A DNA stretch of 59,174 nt from Nanobdellota archaeon (GTDB lineage Archaea; Nanobdellota; Nanobdellia; Pacearchaeales; GW2011-AR1). Of the stretch, positions 9,530-16,816 are shown in pieces. Both the position numbers and the translations under genes were made by a program. The notes under the pieces were generated by a model. It made no database searches and was not told where the DNA came from. It saw only the letters and a list, made by a program, of their open reading frames with translations. The first letter of the stretch is position 1. Every line of letters begins with the position of its first letter. The stretch lies in contig JAHIWS010000016.1 of assembly GCA_018815925.1 (NCBI GenBank), positions 1 through 59,174 on the forward strand, read 5' to 3'.

Positions 9530-10312
9530 TTAGTAACTCTTCCACAAAACTAGTTTCCCTTCTTCGTCCCTAAGAAATAAACTGTCTCCTGTTTCTGTCC
9601 AAACATAATCTTCACCTCGCCAAAATAAAACATTTTTTGTATTGGTTCCTTCCCCAACTTTAATTAATAATTCTGTTTTAGGTTCTAGATTTATTTTTGA
9701 AAAAATAAATTTTTTTCTTCCTTCATCTTTAATTGACCAATCTTTTAGATTACATTCAAAACCACACCTATTATATAATATGGCTTCTTGATCTTTATAA
9801 TCAAGTTTTTTAAGTTCAATACAATTAGAACAAACATCTTGTGATTTTTCACACAGGTTTTTATTACTTTCAATACATTCTTCCCATGCTTGTTTAAATT
9901 CATTATAATATTGGTCTTTTCCAGAAGGAAAATAATAATTTGCAAGACCTTCTTTTACTATCTCCCTATTTATATTAGTAAATCCAATAATAATATATCT
10001 TAGTTTTCTTTGATATAGATCTGTATCTTGTTTTTCTTTTTTTAGTTTGACAGTTGTATTTAGAATTAAAATTTCTAGATATTCTTTTGCTTCATTATAA
10101 TATAATTCTCCTTTTTCAGGTGAATTTATTCCTAACAACCTAACACTTTCATTATTAATAATAGCTGTATCTCCATCTATTACTCTTTCAACAATCCCAG
10201 TTTCATAATTTGTTAAAAAAATTTCAAGAGCATTATCAAGAAAAGGATAATTAATAGCTATTAATAAGAATATTAAAAAGAGAAGTAATATTTTTTCATT
10301 TCTTTTTTTCAT
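9530..10312 (-). CDS. Secreted/membrane-tethered thermonuclease with lamin-tail domain
   Basis: After an N-terminal hydrophobic anchor (KILLLFLIFLLIAINYPFL) comes a staphylococcal-nuclease-like domain. It shows VERVIDGDTAIINNESVRLLGINSPEKGE, with the catalytic-type Arg/Asp pattern of SNase, then DLYQRKLRYI and the NREIVKEGLANYY strand. The C-terminal 100 residues (EAILYNRCGFECNLKDWSIKDEGRKKFIF...LFLRDEEGKLV) match the lamin-tail domain pattern often fused to secreted nucleases. It probably degrades extracellular nucleic acid, which would suit a nucleotide-scavenging DPANN cell (inference). The promoter (10334..10351) carries the same ACAATAAT motif as the surface proteins. Confidence 0.85.
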   Translation of the reverse strand: MKKRNEKILLLFLIFLLIAINYPFLDNALEIFLTNYETGIVERVIDGDTAIINNESVRLLGINSPEKGELYYNEAKEYLEILILNTTVKLKKEKQDTDLYQRKLRYIIIGFTNINREIVKEGLANYYFPSGKDQYYNEFKQAWEECIESNKNLCEKSQDVCSNCIELKKLDYKDQEAILYNRCGFECNLKDWSIKDEGRKKFIFSKINLEPKTELLIKVGEGTNTKNVLFWRGEDYVWTETGDSLFLRDEEGKLVLWKSY

Positions 10313-10333
10313 ATATTAAATAATCTAATATCC

Positions 10334-10351
10334 TATTTATTTATTATTGTA
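10334..10351 (-). promoter_or_regulatory. Promoter of the thermonuclease gene
   Basis: Minus-strand TACAATAATAAATAAATA is a variant of the motif before the large surface-protein genes, about 22 bases upstream of the start codon. Confidence 0.4.
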
Positions 10352-10397
10352 ATTTGTTTTTCATAAAAAGAAAAAATTAGTTAAAGAAAGAACTAAA

Positions 10398-10955
10398 ATG
10401 ATAGAGCATCCTCTTTCATGTGGAGATGTGTCTTTTGATTTATATTTCTACTATAAAACTGCAACCTCTTGGAAAAAGGGTATTGGAATTGATATACTAA
10501 AAAAAGACTTAAGAAAAATTAATTTAATGTTGGAAGAATATGGGGGAATAAAGCTTTATAGAGATAAATTCAGAGTAAAACCCTATGCGGGAGTTTCAAC
10601 TGCTGTTTTATTTTTTACAAAGGGTGAACCTACACAGAATGTTTGGTTTTATAAAATGGAATCTGATGGGTTTAGTCTAGATGATAAAAGAACATTCATA
10701 GATGGTAAGGGTGATATTTCAGATATATTAGAACATTTTGACAATAGAGAAAAGGAAAAACCAACTGATAGAAAAAAGAAATATTTCTTAGTTCCAATTA
10801 AAGAAATTAAAGAGAAGGATTGGGATTTAAGTATCTCAAAATATAGGGAAATTGAGTATGAAGAAATTGAGTATGAAAAACCTGAAGTTCTTAAAAAAAG
10901 AATAATCAAACTTGAAGAAGATATTTTGAAAGGATTAAAGGAGTTAGAGGCTTAA
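10398..10955 (+). pseudogene. Chimeric remnant: GHKL ATPase piece joined to type I restriction HsdM C-terminus
   Basis: The 185-residue frame joins two unrelated fragments. Residues 1 to about 63 (LRKINLMLEEYGGIKLYRDKFRVKPY) match the segment of MORC/Hsp90-like GHKL ATPases that follows the nucleotide-binding region. From about residue 64 (VSTAVLFFTKG...VWFYKMESDGFSLDDKR...YFLVPIKEIKEKDWDLSISKY) it matches the last part of HsdM, the methyltransferase subunit of type I restriction systems. Both catalytic parts are missing: no GHKL ATP-binding motifs and no NPPF methyltransferase motif. The reading frame is intact, so a deletion probably fused a GHKL gene to an hsdM gene in frame. No hsdR or hsdS lies next to it. 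Confidence 0.65.
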
Positions 10956-11108
10956 ATGAAAGAAACAATTGAAAAAATAAAAAGAAAAGTAACCTGTGAC
11001 CCAAAAACAGATAAAAAGTGTAAATGTAAAGATTATATTGAAGTAGGGCATGAGAATGGTAAACCAAGATATACTAAAAAAAGAATATGCGAAAGAGAAA
11101 TTGATTAA
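10956..11108 (+). CDS. Small basic Cys-containing protein (50 aa)
   Basis: Not in the ORF track. The ATG directly follows the TAA of the upstream remnant. The product (MKETIEKIKRKVTCDPKTDK...) is lysine-rich and has four Cys residues (CDPK...CKCK...C), which could bind a metal. It may be a real small gene of the former restriction locus. Family unknown. Confidence 0.4.
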   Translation: MKETIEKIKRKVTCDPKTDKKCKCKDYIEVGHENGKPRYTKKRICEREID

Positions 11109-11185
11109 AATTAAACATCACATTTTTTGTAATATATTATCATCGTTTTGACAAAATATTTAAATATTTTTCTTGATTTGATAAT

Positions 11186-11214
11186 AATATTTATTACTTT
11201 TCATAACAAATTTG
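11186..11214. repeat. 29-nt direct repeat flanking the MNT-HEPN module (left copy)
   Basis: The core shared with 12130..12158 is ATTACTTTTCATAACAA; over 29 bases only two differ. The pair brackets the toxin-antitoxin genes at 11295..12103 and may be the footprint of module insertion or recombination. Confidence 0.5.
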
Positions 11215-11250
11215 CTTTTTCAAAATCCCGGCTTTTACATATTCTTTTGT

Positions 11251-11283
11251 GTCTACGTAGAAAGATTTATAAGTAATGTAGAC
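11251..11283 (+). promoter_or_regulatory. TATA box with flanking inverted repeat before the MNT-HEPN operon
   Basis: AGAAAGATTTATAA at 11259..11272 is a strong archaeal BRE/TATA element, and the ATG follows at 11295. GTCTAC (11251..11256) and GTAGAC (11278..11283) form an inverted repeat on either side of the box, overlapping the palindrome CTACGTAG. Such placement would let a bound antitoxin complex block TFB/TBP, so this is a candidate autoregulatory operator. Confidence 0.5.
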
Positions 11284-11294
11284 ATAAGAATAAT

Positions 11295-11768
11295 ATGACT
11301 TATACCGAAGTTAGAAATATTAAAGGAAAAAAGTATTATTATAGAGTTATTTCTATAAGAAAAGACAAAAAAATTTCAAAAAAGAGAGTATATTTAGGAC
11401 ATGACTTATCAAATTTTGATATTCTAGAAAAAGAAAAAATTGCAGACACTAAACTATTGTTTAATAAGATAAAAAAGCCAAACAAAGAAATTGAGAAGAT
11501 TAAGTCTAAAATAGTGCCTGTTTTGAGAAAGAACAAAGTAACAAAAGCAGGAATTTTTGGAAGTTACTCAAGAGGCGAACAAAGAAAAGACAGTGATGTT
11601 GATATAGTGGTTAATATAGAAGATAAAAAGATGAGCTTGCTAGGGTTTATTGGATTAATGAGACTTTTAGAAGAAATATTAAAGCGAAAAGTGGACCTAG
11701 TAGAATATAAAGCTATAAAACCAAGAATAAAAGAAAGAATACTAAAAGAGGAAATAAGAATAATATGA
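11295..11768 (+). CDS. MNT-type nucleotidyltransferase antitoxin with N-terminal extension
   Basis: Residues from about 75 form a minimal nucleotidyltransferase: the motif GIFGSYSRGEQRKDSDVDIVVNI gives GSxxxRxxxxSDxD with both metal-binding Asp residues, followed by the palm strand RKVDLVEY. In known MNT-HEPN systems this enzyme transfers AMP to the HEPN toxin and neutralises it. The first 60 residues (YTEVRNIKGKKYYYRVISIRKDKKISKKRVYLG) are a basic beta-rich extension also found at the N-terminus of some archaeal nucleotidyltransferase and Fic proteins; it may bind nucleic acid. The stop overlaps the next start by four bases, showing translational coupling. Confidence 0.85.
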   Translation: MTYTEVRNIKGKKYYYRVISIRKDKKISKKRVYLGHDLSNFDILEKEKIADTKLLFNKIKKPNKEIEKIKSKIVPVLRKNKVTKAGIFGSYSRGEQRKDSDVDIVVNIEDKKMSLLGFIGLMRLLEEILKRKVDLVEYKAIKPRIKERILKEEIRII

Positions 11769-12103
11769 AAAGAGATACTGGATTGTTCATTGAGGATATA
11801 TTAAGCAGTATAAAAAATATAAAAGAATTTTCAAAAAATTTAGATAAAGAAAAGTTTTTTAAAGATAATTTAAGACAGAGTGCAATTGTGAGACAATTAG
11901 AGATAATTGGAGAGGCTGTGAAAAATATTCCAGATTCCTTTAGAAAAAAATATCCAAAAATACCCTGGAAAAATATAGCAGGATTTAGAGATATATTAAG
12001 CCATGCTTATTTTGGAATTAACTTAGATAGGGTTTGGAATATAATTGAATTTGATTTGCCAAAACTTAAAGAAGAAATAGGAAAAATTAATGTTGAAACT
12101 TAG
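11765..12103 (+). CDS. HEPN (HepT/DUF86) toxin
   Basis: A 112-residue all-helical protein of the HepT family. The HEPN ribonuclease motif appears as RDILSHAY near residue 79, i.e. Rx4HxY, which supplies the catalytic Arg and His and the Tyr that MNT partners adenylylate. The QLEIIGEAVKNIP helix is also typical of the family. It is the distal gene of a two-gene operon with the MNT gene. Predicted activity is RNA cleavage when not modified. Confidence 0.88.
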   Translation: MKRDTGLFIEDILSSIKNIKEFSKNLDKEKFFKDNLRQSAIVRQLEIIGEAVKNIPDSFRKKYPKIPWKNIAGFRDILSHAYFGINLDRVWNIIEFDLPKLKEEIGKINVET

Positions 12104-12129
12104 TTAAATAATTTTTAGAAATTAATGAC

Positions 12130-12158
12130 AATATTCATTACTTTTCATAACAATTTTG
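12130..12158. repeat. 29-nt direct repeat flanking the MNT-HEPN module (right copy)
   Basis: Right partner of 11186..11214, in the same orientation, starting 26 bases after the toxin stop codon; 27 of 29 bases match. Confidence 0.5.
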
Positions 12159-12262
12159 AAATATAACTTTTTTGAGTTAGGTTTTTTATGATTTTGCTGG
12201 TAAATTCCATATTATGGTTGTATGATTATCGCAAGAGGTCCTTAATATTTTATCCTGTACCA

Positions 12263-12421
12263 TTAGGGTAATTCATCTCTTAGATAAATCAATTCTATGT
12301 TTTTCTTCCTTTTTTTCGAATGGACTTGATGCCTAGCCTTAAAATAATAATTTAATCCTGAAATAGTCTGGAATTTTTTCTCTACAAAATCAACAACTAT
12401 TTTTGGATCTGTGTTTTGAAG
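12263..12421 (-). pseudogene. Short coding remnant in a 570-nt gene-poor stretch
   Basis: The interval 12104-12727 has no complete gene. On the minus strand a 52-codon frame bounded by stops reads DPKIVVDFVEKKFQTISG and then NYYFKARHQVHSKKRKK. This composition looks like a real protein tail (basic, helical) rather than noise, but it lacks a start. It may be the end of a lost gene, perhaps a mobile-element protein; no family was recognised. The rest of the interval shows nothing further that I can support. Confidence 0.3.
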
Positions 12422-12727
12422 TTAATTGTTCCATTACCAAAGGGATTATATGTAATTTATATTTACGGAGATTTTGTAGCAAATATACTATGGTTGGAGA
12501 AGCCCTTAGCATTTGTGGTAAAACACAAAACTTTAGCAGATAATTATAGAAAATATTTCAATTTTTTATGGAAAACAATTAAATCCTAATTATTCCTAGA
12601 AAATAATTTTTTACATTTTCTTCAACATATTATTATCGTTTTCCCATAATACTTAAATGTTTATGCTAAATTAATATTGAATTTTATTATAATAATCCAT
12701 ATAAATAAATTAGTGTTTTTTGAATCA

Positions 12728-13714
12728 ATGAATAATACAGTTTTTCTTGCAGATAAAAATTCTAAAGCATGGAATTTTGCAAAAAAAATTCAAACTTATG
12801 TTTTAGAAACTAAAGAATTTTTGATTCCTCTGCACGAAGTGAGTATTACTAAATTTAGAAATGGTGAGGTAGAGATGTACATACCAGAAAATATGAGGGG
12901 AAAAGATGTTTATTTTATTCAAGACTCAACAAAATATCCTCAAGATTGGTGGGTTGAACTATTATTAATTAAAGACCTTCTTTTAAATAGTTCTGCAGAG
13001 AGTGTAACTTTTGTTATTCCAAATATGCTTTATTCTAGGCAAGATAGAAAGAATAGACCTCATGTTCCTATTTCTGCAAGAGCTTTAGCAAAGAGCATTT
13101 CTCCTGGATTAAAAAAAATAATTACTTTGGATTTACATGCAGGTCAAATCCAGGGATTTTATCCAGAAAATGTTCCAGTTGATAATCTTTATAGTTTCCC
13201 AGAAGTTGTTAGATCTCTTAGGAGATATCATCTTGAGGATTTAGATAATTTAGTGGTTGTTGCCCCTGATGCAGGAGCAGCAGGAAGAACTCGTTATTTT
13301 CTACAGAGATTAGAAAAAGCTCAACAAGATACTTTAAAAAAACAAAATTATTCTTTTGCTGTTTTTAGTAAAGAAAGAGCAGCTCCTGGAGAGGTTGCAT
13401 CAATGCAGCTTATTGGAGATGTTAATGAAAAAAATTGTTTGATTGTGGATGATATTATTGATTCTGGAGGAACTTTATGTAAAGCAGCACAGATCTTAAA
13501 AGAAAATGGTGCAAAAAAAATAATGTGTTATGGAACTCATGGAATTTTTACAAAAGGTATATCTGATTTATGTGATAATTATGATTTTGTCATGACTTCT
13601 AATACTTATCCTCAGGAAAATTCTTTAATAGAAGTTATTGATGTAGCTCCTCTTTTTGCAGAAGCAATTTATAGGGCACAAAGAGGTTTATCTATTTCTA
13701 AATTGTTTGAATAA
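12728..13714 (+). CDS. prs: Ribose-phosphate pyrophosphokinase (PRPP synthetase)
   Basis: Makes phosphoribosyl pyrophosphate from ribose 5-phosphate and ATP for nucleotide and histidine synthesis or salvage. The family features are the catalytic flexible-loop region NMLYSRQDRKNRPHVPISA, the LDLHAGQIQGFYP region, and the PRPP-binding loop NCLIVDDIIDSGGTL near the C-terminus. The ORF track begins 17 codons upstream, but that stretch is hydrophobic and unlike the family; ATG at 12728 (MNNTVFLADKNSKAW) gives a normal N-terminus and about 328 residues. There is a 6-bp TGTTAC/GTAACA inverted repeat just after the stop. No purine or pyrimidine genes adjoin it. Confidence 0.92.
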   Translation: MNNTVFLADKNSKAWNFAKKIQTYVLETKEFLIPLHEVSITKFRNGEVEMYIPENMRGKDVYFIQDSTKYPQDWWVELLLIKDLLLNSSAESVTFVIPNMLYSRQDRKNRPHVPISARALAKSISPGLKKIITLDLHAGQIQGFYPENVPVDNLYSFPEVVRSLRRYHLEDLDNLVVVAPDAGAAGRTRYFLQRLEKAQQDTLKKQNYSFAVFSKERAAPGEVASMQLIGDVNEKNCLIVDDIIDSGGTLCKAAQILKENGAKKIMCYGTHGIFTKGISDLCDNYDFVMTSNTYPQENSLIEVIDVAPLFAEAIYRAQRGLSISKLFE

Positions 13715-13802
13715 GAGGGTTGTTACCATTTTAAGGAGTAGTAACAGGTTTTATTTTATAATTAATATGATTTTTTAAATAGTTTTGATAATTATATTTA
13801 AA

Positions 13803-13946
13803 ATGGTAGCAGCTCAACAACTTAGAGAAGAAGTATATAATATAACTCTGAAGAAGTTAGAGTTAGAAGAAAAACTTAAGTCTATGTGTTTTTACATAGC
13901 TACTTTAAAAAGAGAGTTAGATCAAAGAATGCTTATGTCACAATAA
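13803..13946 (+). CDS. Small coiled-coil protein (47 aa)
   Basis: Too short for the ORF track. The ATG lies after AT-rich, TATA-like sequence, and the product (VAAQQLREEVYNITLKKLEL, then EEKLKS...LKRELDQRM) has heptad-spaced Leu/Ile, so a short coiled coil is likely. Function unknown; comparable tiny coiled-coil proteins are common in DPANN genomes. Confidence 0.45.
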   Translation: MVAAQQLREEVYNITLKKLELEEKLKSMCFYIATLKRELDQRMLMSQ

Positions 13947-13958
13947 TTTTTTTTAAAT

Positions 13959-14117
13959 CCTAGGTGTCTATCTAGATGCCTAGGTTTACCTTTAATTTTC
14001 AAAACAAATAATTAGATGATTTTTTACTAACAAAATTGTAGAGGAGAAACACCCGAAGATGCCTCTTCAAATGCCTAAGCATTTAAACAAAAACAGAGTT
14101 CTTGCCCCCTACAAGAA
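13959..14117. ncRNA. Cluster of four stem-loops, candidate structured RNA
   Basis: Within 160 bases four perfect or near-perfect hairpins follow each other: CCTAGGTGTCTA/TAGATGCCTAGG (13959..13984, 12 pairs including two G-T), GAAGA/TCTTC (14055..14068), AAATGC/GCATTT (14069..14084) and TTCTTG/CAAGAA with a C-rich loop (14099..14117). No gene is credible here; a 51-codon frame from 14059 has no family features. The cluster ends just before the attachment-site copy at 14164, so it lies outside the integrated element. Strand and function are unknown. Confidence 0.35.
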
Positions 14118-14163
14118 GGTTATTATTTTGAAGTTTTTAAAGATTTCTTTAAAAAAAGGATAT

Positions 14164-14175
14164 ATGCGAGGGACA
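14164..14175. other. Attachment-site core copy 1 (distal end of the decayed element)
   Basis: ATGCGAGGGACA is identical to the sequence covering the last ten bases of the tRNA-Leu gene at 33898 (plus two flanking bases). It is followed by AAGATCATCATGGC, which resembles the arm sequence to the right of copy 2 (17244). Further right, a 25-nt segment (14258..14282) recurs at 17339..17363 with two differences. This is the expected structure of the far end of an element inserted in the tRNA gene. Confidence 0.65.
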
Positions 14176-14257
14176 TTATTAAGATCATCATGGCAGATCA
14201 CAGGGTCTCAATGATGTATTATGTTTTAGTTAAAATCTTTAATATATTGATCTATTT

Positions 14258-14282
14258 AAAGAGCTCTATTGTTGAGGATAGA
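14258..14282. repeat. 25-nt left-end repeat of the two integrated elements, copy 1
   Basis: It contains AAAGAGCTCTAT then GAGGATAGA, and matches 17339..17363 at 23 of 25 positions. Both copies lie about 95 bases to the right of their attachment cores, so the two elements have homologous left ends. Confidence 0.6.
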
Positions 14283-14284
14283 GA

Positions 14285-14548
14285 TTATTCTTTATAGACA
14301 TCTTTGTGATGTTTGTATCTCTCAATTGTTATAGTTTTATTTGTTTCATCAATTGAGTAGACTAAAACGAAATGTCCAATGTGAACTCTCCAAAATCCTT
14401 GTAATGGTTTTTTTAATGGTTTAAATCGATAAGGATTTTCTTGAATTTCTTTTATTTTTTTAGAAATATGTCTTGAACTTATTGTATCTTTTTTGGCTAA
14501 TTTTGCAAAATTTTTTTCAACCTCTTTTCTTACAAGAATTTTATACAT
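14285..14548 (-). CDS. RelE/ParE-family toxin
   Basis: The 87-residue protein has the RelE pattern: MYKILVRKEVEKNFAKLAKK, then PYRFKPLKKPLQGFWRVHIGHFVLVYSID and the basic end ITIERYKHHKDVYKE. RelE-family toxins cleave mRNA on ribosomes and are held by a cognate antitoxin. The antitoxin gene lies immediately upstream with a one-base gap. The pair sits at the left edge of the decayed integrated element, where it may stabilise the element against loss. Confidence 0.85.
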   Translation of the reverse strand: MYKILVRKEVEKNFAKLAKKDTISSRHISKKIKEIQENPYRFKPLKKPLQGFWRVHIGHFVLVYSIDETNKTITIERYKHHKDVYKE

Positions 14549-14549
14549 T

Positions 14550-14783
14550 TTAATTTAAGCCAAAATGTTTATCCCAATTACTAACTTCGACAACCTCTTC
14601 ATTTTGAGCTTTTAATAATTCAGTGATAAATTCGGGTTTTAATTCTTCTTCGAGAATTTCTTTCCCATAAGAAGAAAGAATTAAATTAATTGCCTCGCTT
14701 TTGTCTTTAAGGTTTTCTTTAGCTTTCACTATATTGAGAATTCTATTTGCCTCATTGTTTATTTCAACTATTGCCTTTACCAT
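14550..14783 (-). CDS. RHH-type antitoxin (DUF2683-like)
   Basis: The 77-residue product begins MVKAIVEINNEANRILNIVK and continues with LKDKSEAINLILSSYG, the N-terminal strand plus helices of the archaeal DUF2683 ribbon-helix-helix family. The acidic C-terminal tail ending EEVVEVSNWDKHFGLN would cover the RelE toxin encoded just downstream. As in other pairs the antitoxin comes first and probably represses its own promoter. Confidence 0.78.
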   Translation of the reverse strand: MVKAIVEINNEANRILNIVKAKENLKDKSEAINLILSSYGKEILEEELKPEFITELLKAQNEEVVEVSNWDKHFGLN

Positions 14784-14866
14784 TTTAACTTGATATTAAT
14801 ATGGTATTAATACTCTTTTAAATACCTTTCTATCGGATAATGTTAATTACTAAGTAGTAACACTAC

Positions 14867-14886
14867 AGAAAGATTTATAAATGCTA
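14867..14886 (+). promoter_or_regulatory. Promoter of DGR cassette 1
   Basis: AGAAAGATTTATAAATGCTA is a textbook BRE/TATA region and is identical over 20 bases to the promoter of DGR cassette 2 at 24427. Transcription should start about 25 bases past the box, close to 14900, so translation of the first target probably begins at ATG 14903 on a nearly leaderless mRNA and not at the upstream ATG 14888. Confidence 0.7.
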
Positions 14887-14902
14887 GATGAATGGAAAAT
14901 GC

Positions 14903-15721
14903 ATGGCAAAGCAAGATTATAACGAAAGTATCTTAACAGATGCTCAAGACATTGTAGTAGTCAGACCTTCTAGTCAAGGTTATGTTTTTGCTGCAAAACC
15001 CTCTATTGATTTTCAAAGACAAACGTATGAAGAAAGTGTTTCTGGTTCAGAAGATAGAGGAGCAAGGGCATTTTCTCAATGTTGGGAATTTGATGATCAT
15101 GTTGGTATTAAAGGATCAAGCACATTTCATGCTTTAAGATATGATAAAAAAGCATTAAGATCAAAAGGATTGTGGCTTCCTGGGTTTACTGAAGCAAGGT
15201 TTTTAGAAAAGCAAGGAAAATTAGAAAATGGTGTTTATAGGGATTATGATTTAGTTGTTTATAGTGATGAAGATTTTAATACAGAGATTGCAAAGGAACT
15301 TTCTGGACAAGCAAAACAACTAGGATTTGCTCTTCCTGTAGTTAGTCAATTCAGAGCATTAGATTATGATGTTAATTCAAAATCAAAATATGGAATTGAT
15401 TTAAGATTTGTAGAAAAACCTCAAGGAATAATTCATGGAAGAGAAGCACAAGAAGCAATTTCATCTCTTAATTATAAAAGAAATTCAGGCGCTCTGGGGT
15501 TGCTCCGTGACACTTATGGCAACTGGCTTGCTGACTGGTACTACTTGGGCAATTCCTACAGTGACGGTAGGGTGGATTGGATTTGTGGCGAAGCCACGCG
15601 CGCTGATTTAGTCAAAGCTCATGAATCATTAGTTGAAAGAAAATACTCAAACCAAATTAAAGAATTAGAAGAAAAACAAGTTGCAGAATTTTCTCAATTT
15701 GAAAAATCATTAACACAATAA
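14903..15721 (+). CDS. DGR-diversified target protein 1 (C-type-lectin-like)
   Basis: A protein of about 272 residues whose C-terminal half has the C-type-lectin-like pattern of DGR targets: GLWLPGFTEARFLEKQGKLENG...DYDLVVY, then the variable segment GALGLLRDTYGNWLADWYYL...SDGRVDWICGEAT. Within the variable segment all 15 differences from template TR1 fall at template adenines. Unlike the targets of cassette 2, about 40 residues of charged helix follow the variable region (LVERKYSNQIKELEEKQVAEF), so it may oligomerise. ATG 14903 (MAKQDYNE) is preferred over 14888 because of the promoter position. No signal peptide or membrane segment is visible; the ligand is unknown. The gene is followed after one base by target 2. 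Confidence 0.85.
   Translation: MAKQDYNESILTDAQDIVVVRPSSQGYVFAAKPSIDFQRQTYEESVSGSEDRGARAFSQCWEFDDHVGIKGSSTFHALRYDKKALRSKGLWLPGFTEARFLEKQGKLENGVYRDYDLVVYSDEDFNTEIAKELSGQAKQLGFALPVVSQFRALDYDVNSKSKYGIDLRFVEKPQGIIHGREAQEAISSLNYKRNSGALGLLRDTYGNWLADWYYLGNSYSDGRVDWICGEATRADLVKAHESLVERKYSNQIKELEEKQVAEFSQFEKSLTQ
15489..15575 (+). repeat. DGR variable repeat VR1
   Basis: This 87-nt segment aligns without gaps to TR1 (16705..16791). Fifteen positions differ and each is an A in TR1, replaced by G, T or C. Mutable codons correspond mainly to AAC/AAT codons of the template, as expected for adenine-directed mutagenic retrohoming. Confidence 0.93.
15585..15597 (+). promoter_or_regulatory. Hairpin downstream of VR1
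   Basis: GTGGC-GAA-GCCAC lies ten bases after the end of TR homology. In studied DGRs a hairpin or cruciform just after the variable repeat marks the target for retrohoming. It is absent after TR1. Confidence 0.7.
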
Positions 15722-15722
15722 A

Positions 15723-16520
15723 ATGTTAGGAAGAAAAGTTAAAGGAAATGATGAAGTTGGTATTTTAGAACCAATTATTGAAAGGTATGTTCTTAGAAGA
15801 CCTCTTAAAGGAGATTATGCCAAAGAGATTCATGCAGAAGTTAAAGGAAGGGCACAAAAAGATTTTAGAAACTTTCCCATGTTTAATGCTCACTTTGAAT
15901 TTAATGAAAAAACTGGTGAGATAAATGGAATAAATACTGGTTATGGAATTTTACTTAATGAAGCACTAACTAAAGATGGTTTTTGGTTGCCCACAATTAC
16001 TCAAGCAAGAAAGCTTGATGAAGCAGGATTATTATCTAATGGTGTTTGGAGGCAATATGGAATTGCTGTCTATGATGGCAATAATCCAAATCAAGGAGTT
16101 GCAGACAAATTAGTAAAAGAAGCAAGTAAGAGAGGATGGGAAACTCCAATTCTTGCTCCCTTTAAGGCATTAAAGATTGTAAAAACAGGAGCTAAAATAG
16201 GTTTTGGCAAAGATTCTGAAGGAATTATAACTGGAGAAGAAGCAACAGAGTATCTTAAAAAATATTTCAAATATCAAGGAAATTCAGGCGCTCTGAGGTT
16301 GTACCGTGACACTATTGGCAGCTGGGGTGCTAACTGGAACTACTTGGACGATTCCGACAGTAACGGTAGGGTGGATTGGATTTGTGGCGAAGCCACGCAA
16401 AAAAATTTAGAAGTAGCCGTGTTAGGTTCTATTGACAGTGTTGCTAAACAAGAAGTAGCTAAGATTAATGAAAGACTTTCTTCTGCAAAAAAAGCTGCAT
16501 TTGATATATTAAAACAATAA
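15723..16520 (+). CDS. DGR-diversified target protein 2 (C-type-lectin-like)
   Basis: This 265-residue protein is a paralogue of target 1: GFWLPTITQARKLDEAGLLSNGVWRQYGIAVYDG parallels the preceding protein, then comes SGALRLYRDTIGSWGANWNYL...SNGRVDWICGEAT. Eleven differences from TR1, all at adenines, lie in the variable segment. A helical tail (LGSIDSVAKQEVAKINERLSSAKKAAF) follows, as in target 1. The N-terminal 60 residues differ from target 1, suggesting a different partner or anchor. It starts one base after the stop of target 1, so the two are co-transcribed. Confidence 0.85.
   Translation: MLGRKVKGNDEVGILEPIIERYVLRRPLKGDYAKEIHAEVKGRAQKDFRNFPMFNAHFEFNEKTGEINGINTGYGILLNEALTKDGFWLPTITQARKLDEAGLLSNGVWRQYGIAVYDGNNPNQGVADKLVKEASKRGWETPILAPFKALKIVKTGAKIGFGKDSEGIITGEEATEYLKKYFKYQGNSGALRLYRDTIGSWGANWNYLDDSDSNGRVDWICGEATQKNLEVAVLGSIDSVAKQEVAKINERLSSAKKAAFDILKQ
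16288..16374 (+). repeat. DGR variable repeat VR2
   Basis: 87 nt, gap-free alignment to TR1 with 11 differences, all at template A. Sequence beyond both ends no longer matches TR1 but does match the VR1 flank (GGATTGGATTTGTGGCGAAG). Confidence 0.93.
16384..16396 (+). promoter_or_regulatory. Hairpin downstream of VR2
   Basis: GTGGC-GAA-GCCAC, same spacing from the repeat end as at VR1. Confidence 0.7.
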
Positions 16521-16552
16521 TTTTTAAAAACTTCTTTTTAATTTAAAGATTC

Positions 16553-16680
16553 CTGGCCATTAAAATGGCTGGGCCACACGTACAATTATTAGTGATTCAT
16601 TTGAAGCCAGTAAAATTCAACTTCAACAACTAGTAACTTTATGTGAAACTTGAAGGAGTGGTGGCTAAACTATGTTTAGA
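16553..16680 (+). other. Structured leader between target 2 and TR1
   Basis: This gene-free interval holds a GCCATT-AA-AATGGC stem-loop (16556..16569) with further pairing outside it, and CTAAAC-TAT-GTTTAG (16665..16679) just before TR1. DGR template RNAs need structured flanks for priming by the reverse transcriptase, so these stems may belong to the template RNA. That role is an inference. Confidence 0.4.
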
Positions 16681-16704
16681 TAATTGGTAATTGTGCTACT
16701 TTAA

Positions 16705-16791
16705 GCGCTCTGAGGTTGAACCGTAACACTAATGGCAACTGGAATGCTAACTGGAACAACTTGGACAATTCCAACAGTAACGGTAGAATGG
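16705..16791 (+). repeat. DGR template repeat TR1
   Basis: This 87-nt non-coding template contains 29 adenines, mostly in AAC/AAT/GAA triplets when read in the target frame (LNRNTNGNWNANWNNL). VR1 and VR2 derive from it by changes at adenines only. It lies immediately before the reverse transcriptase start, and the target-frame reading runs into a stop shortly after the repeat. Confidence 0.92.
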
Positions 16792-16816
16792 CTCAGTCAT
16801 GGCTAGGATTTTTAAC

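Noticed and set aside
14059-14214. 51-codon frame across the stem-loop cluster and the attachment core
   Set aside because: Composition does not look like a conserved protein, and its frame differs from the reading of the same att sequence at 17244.
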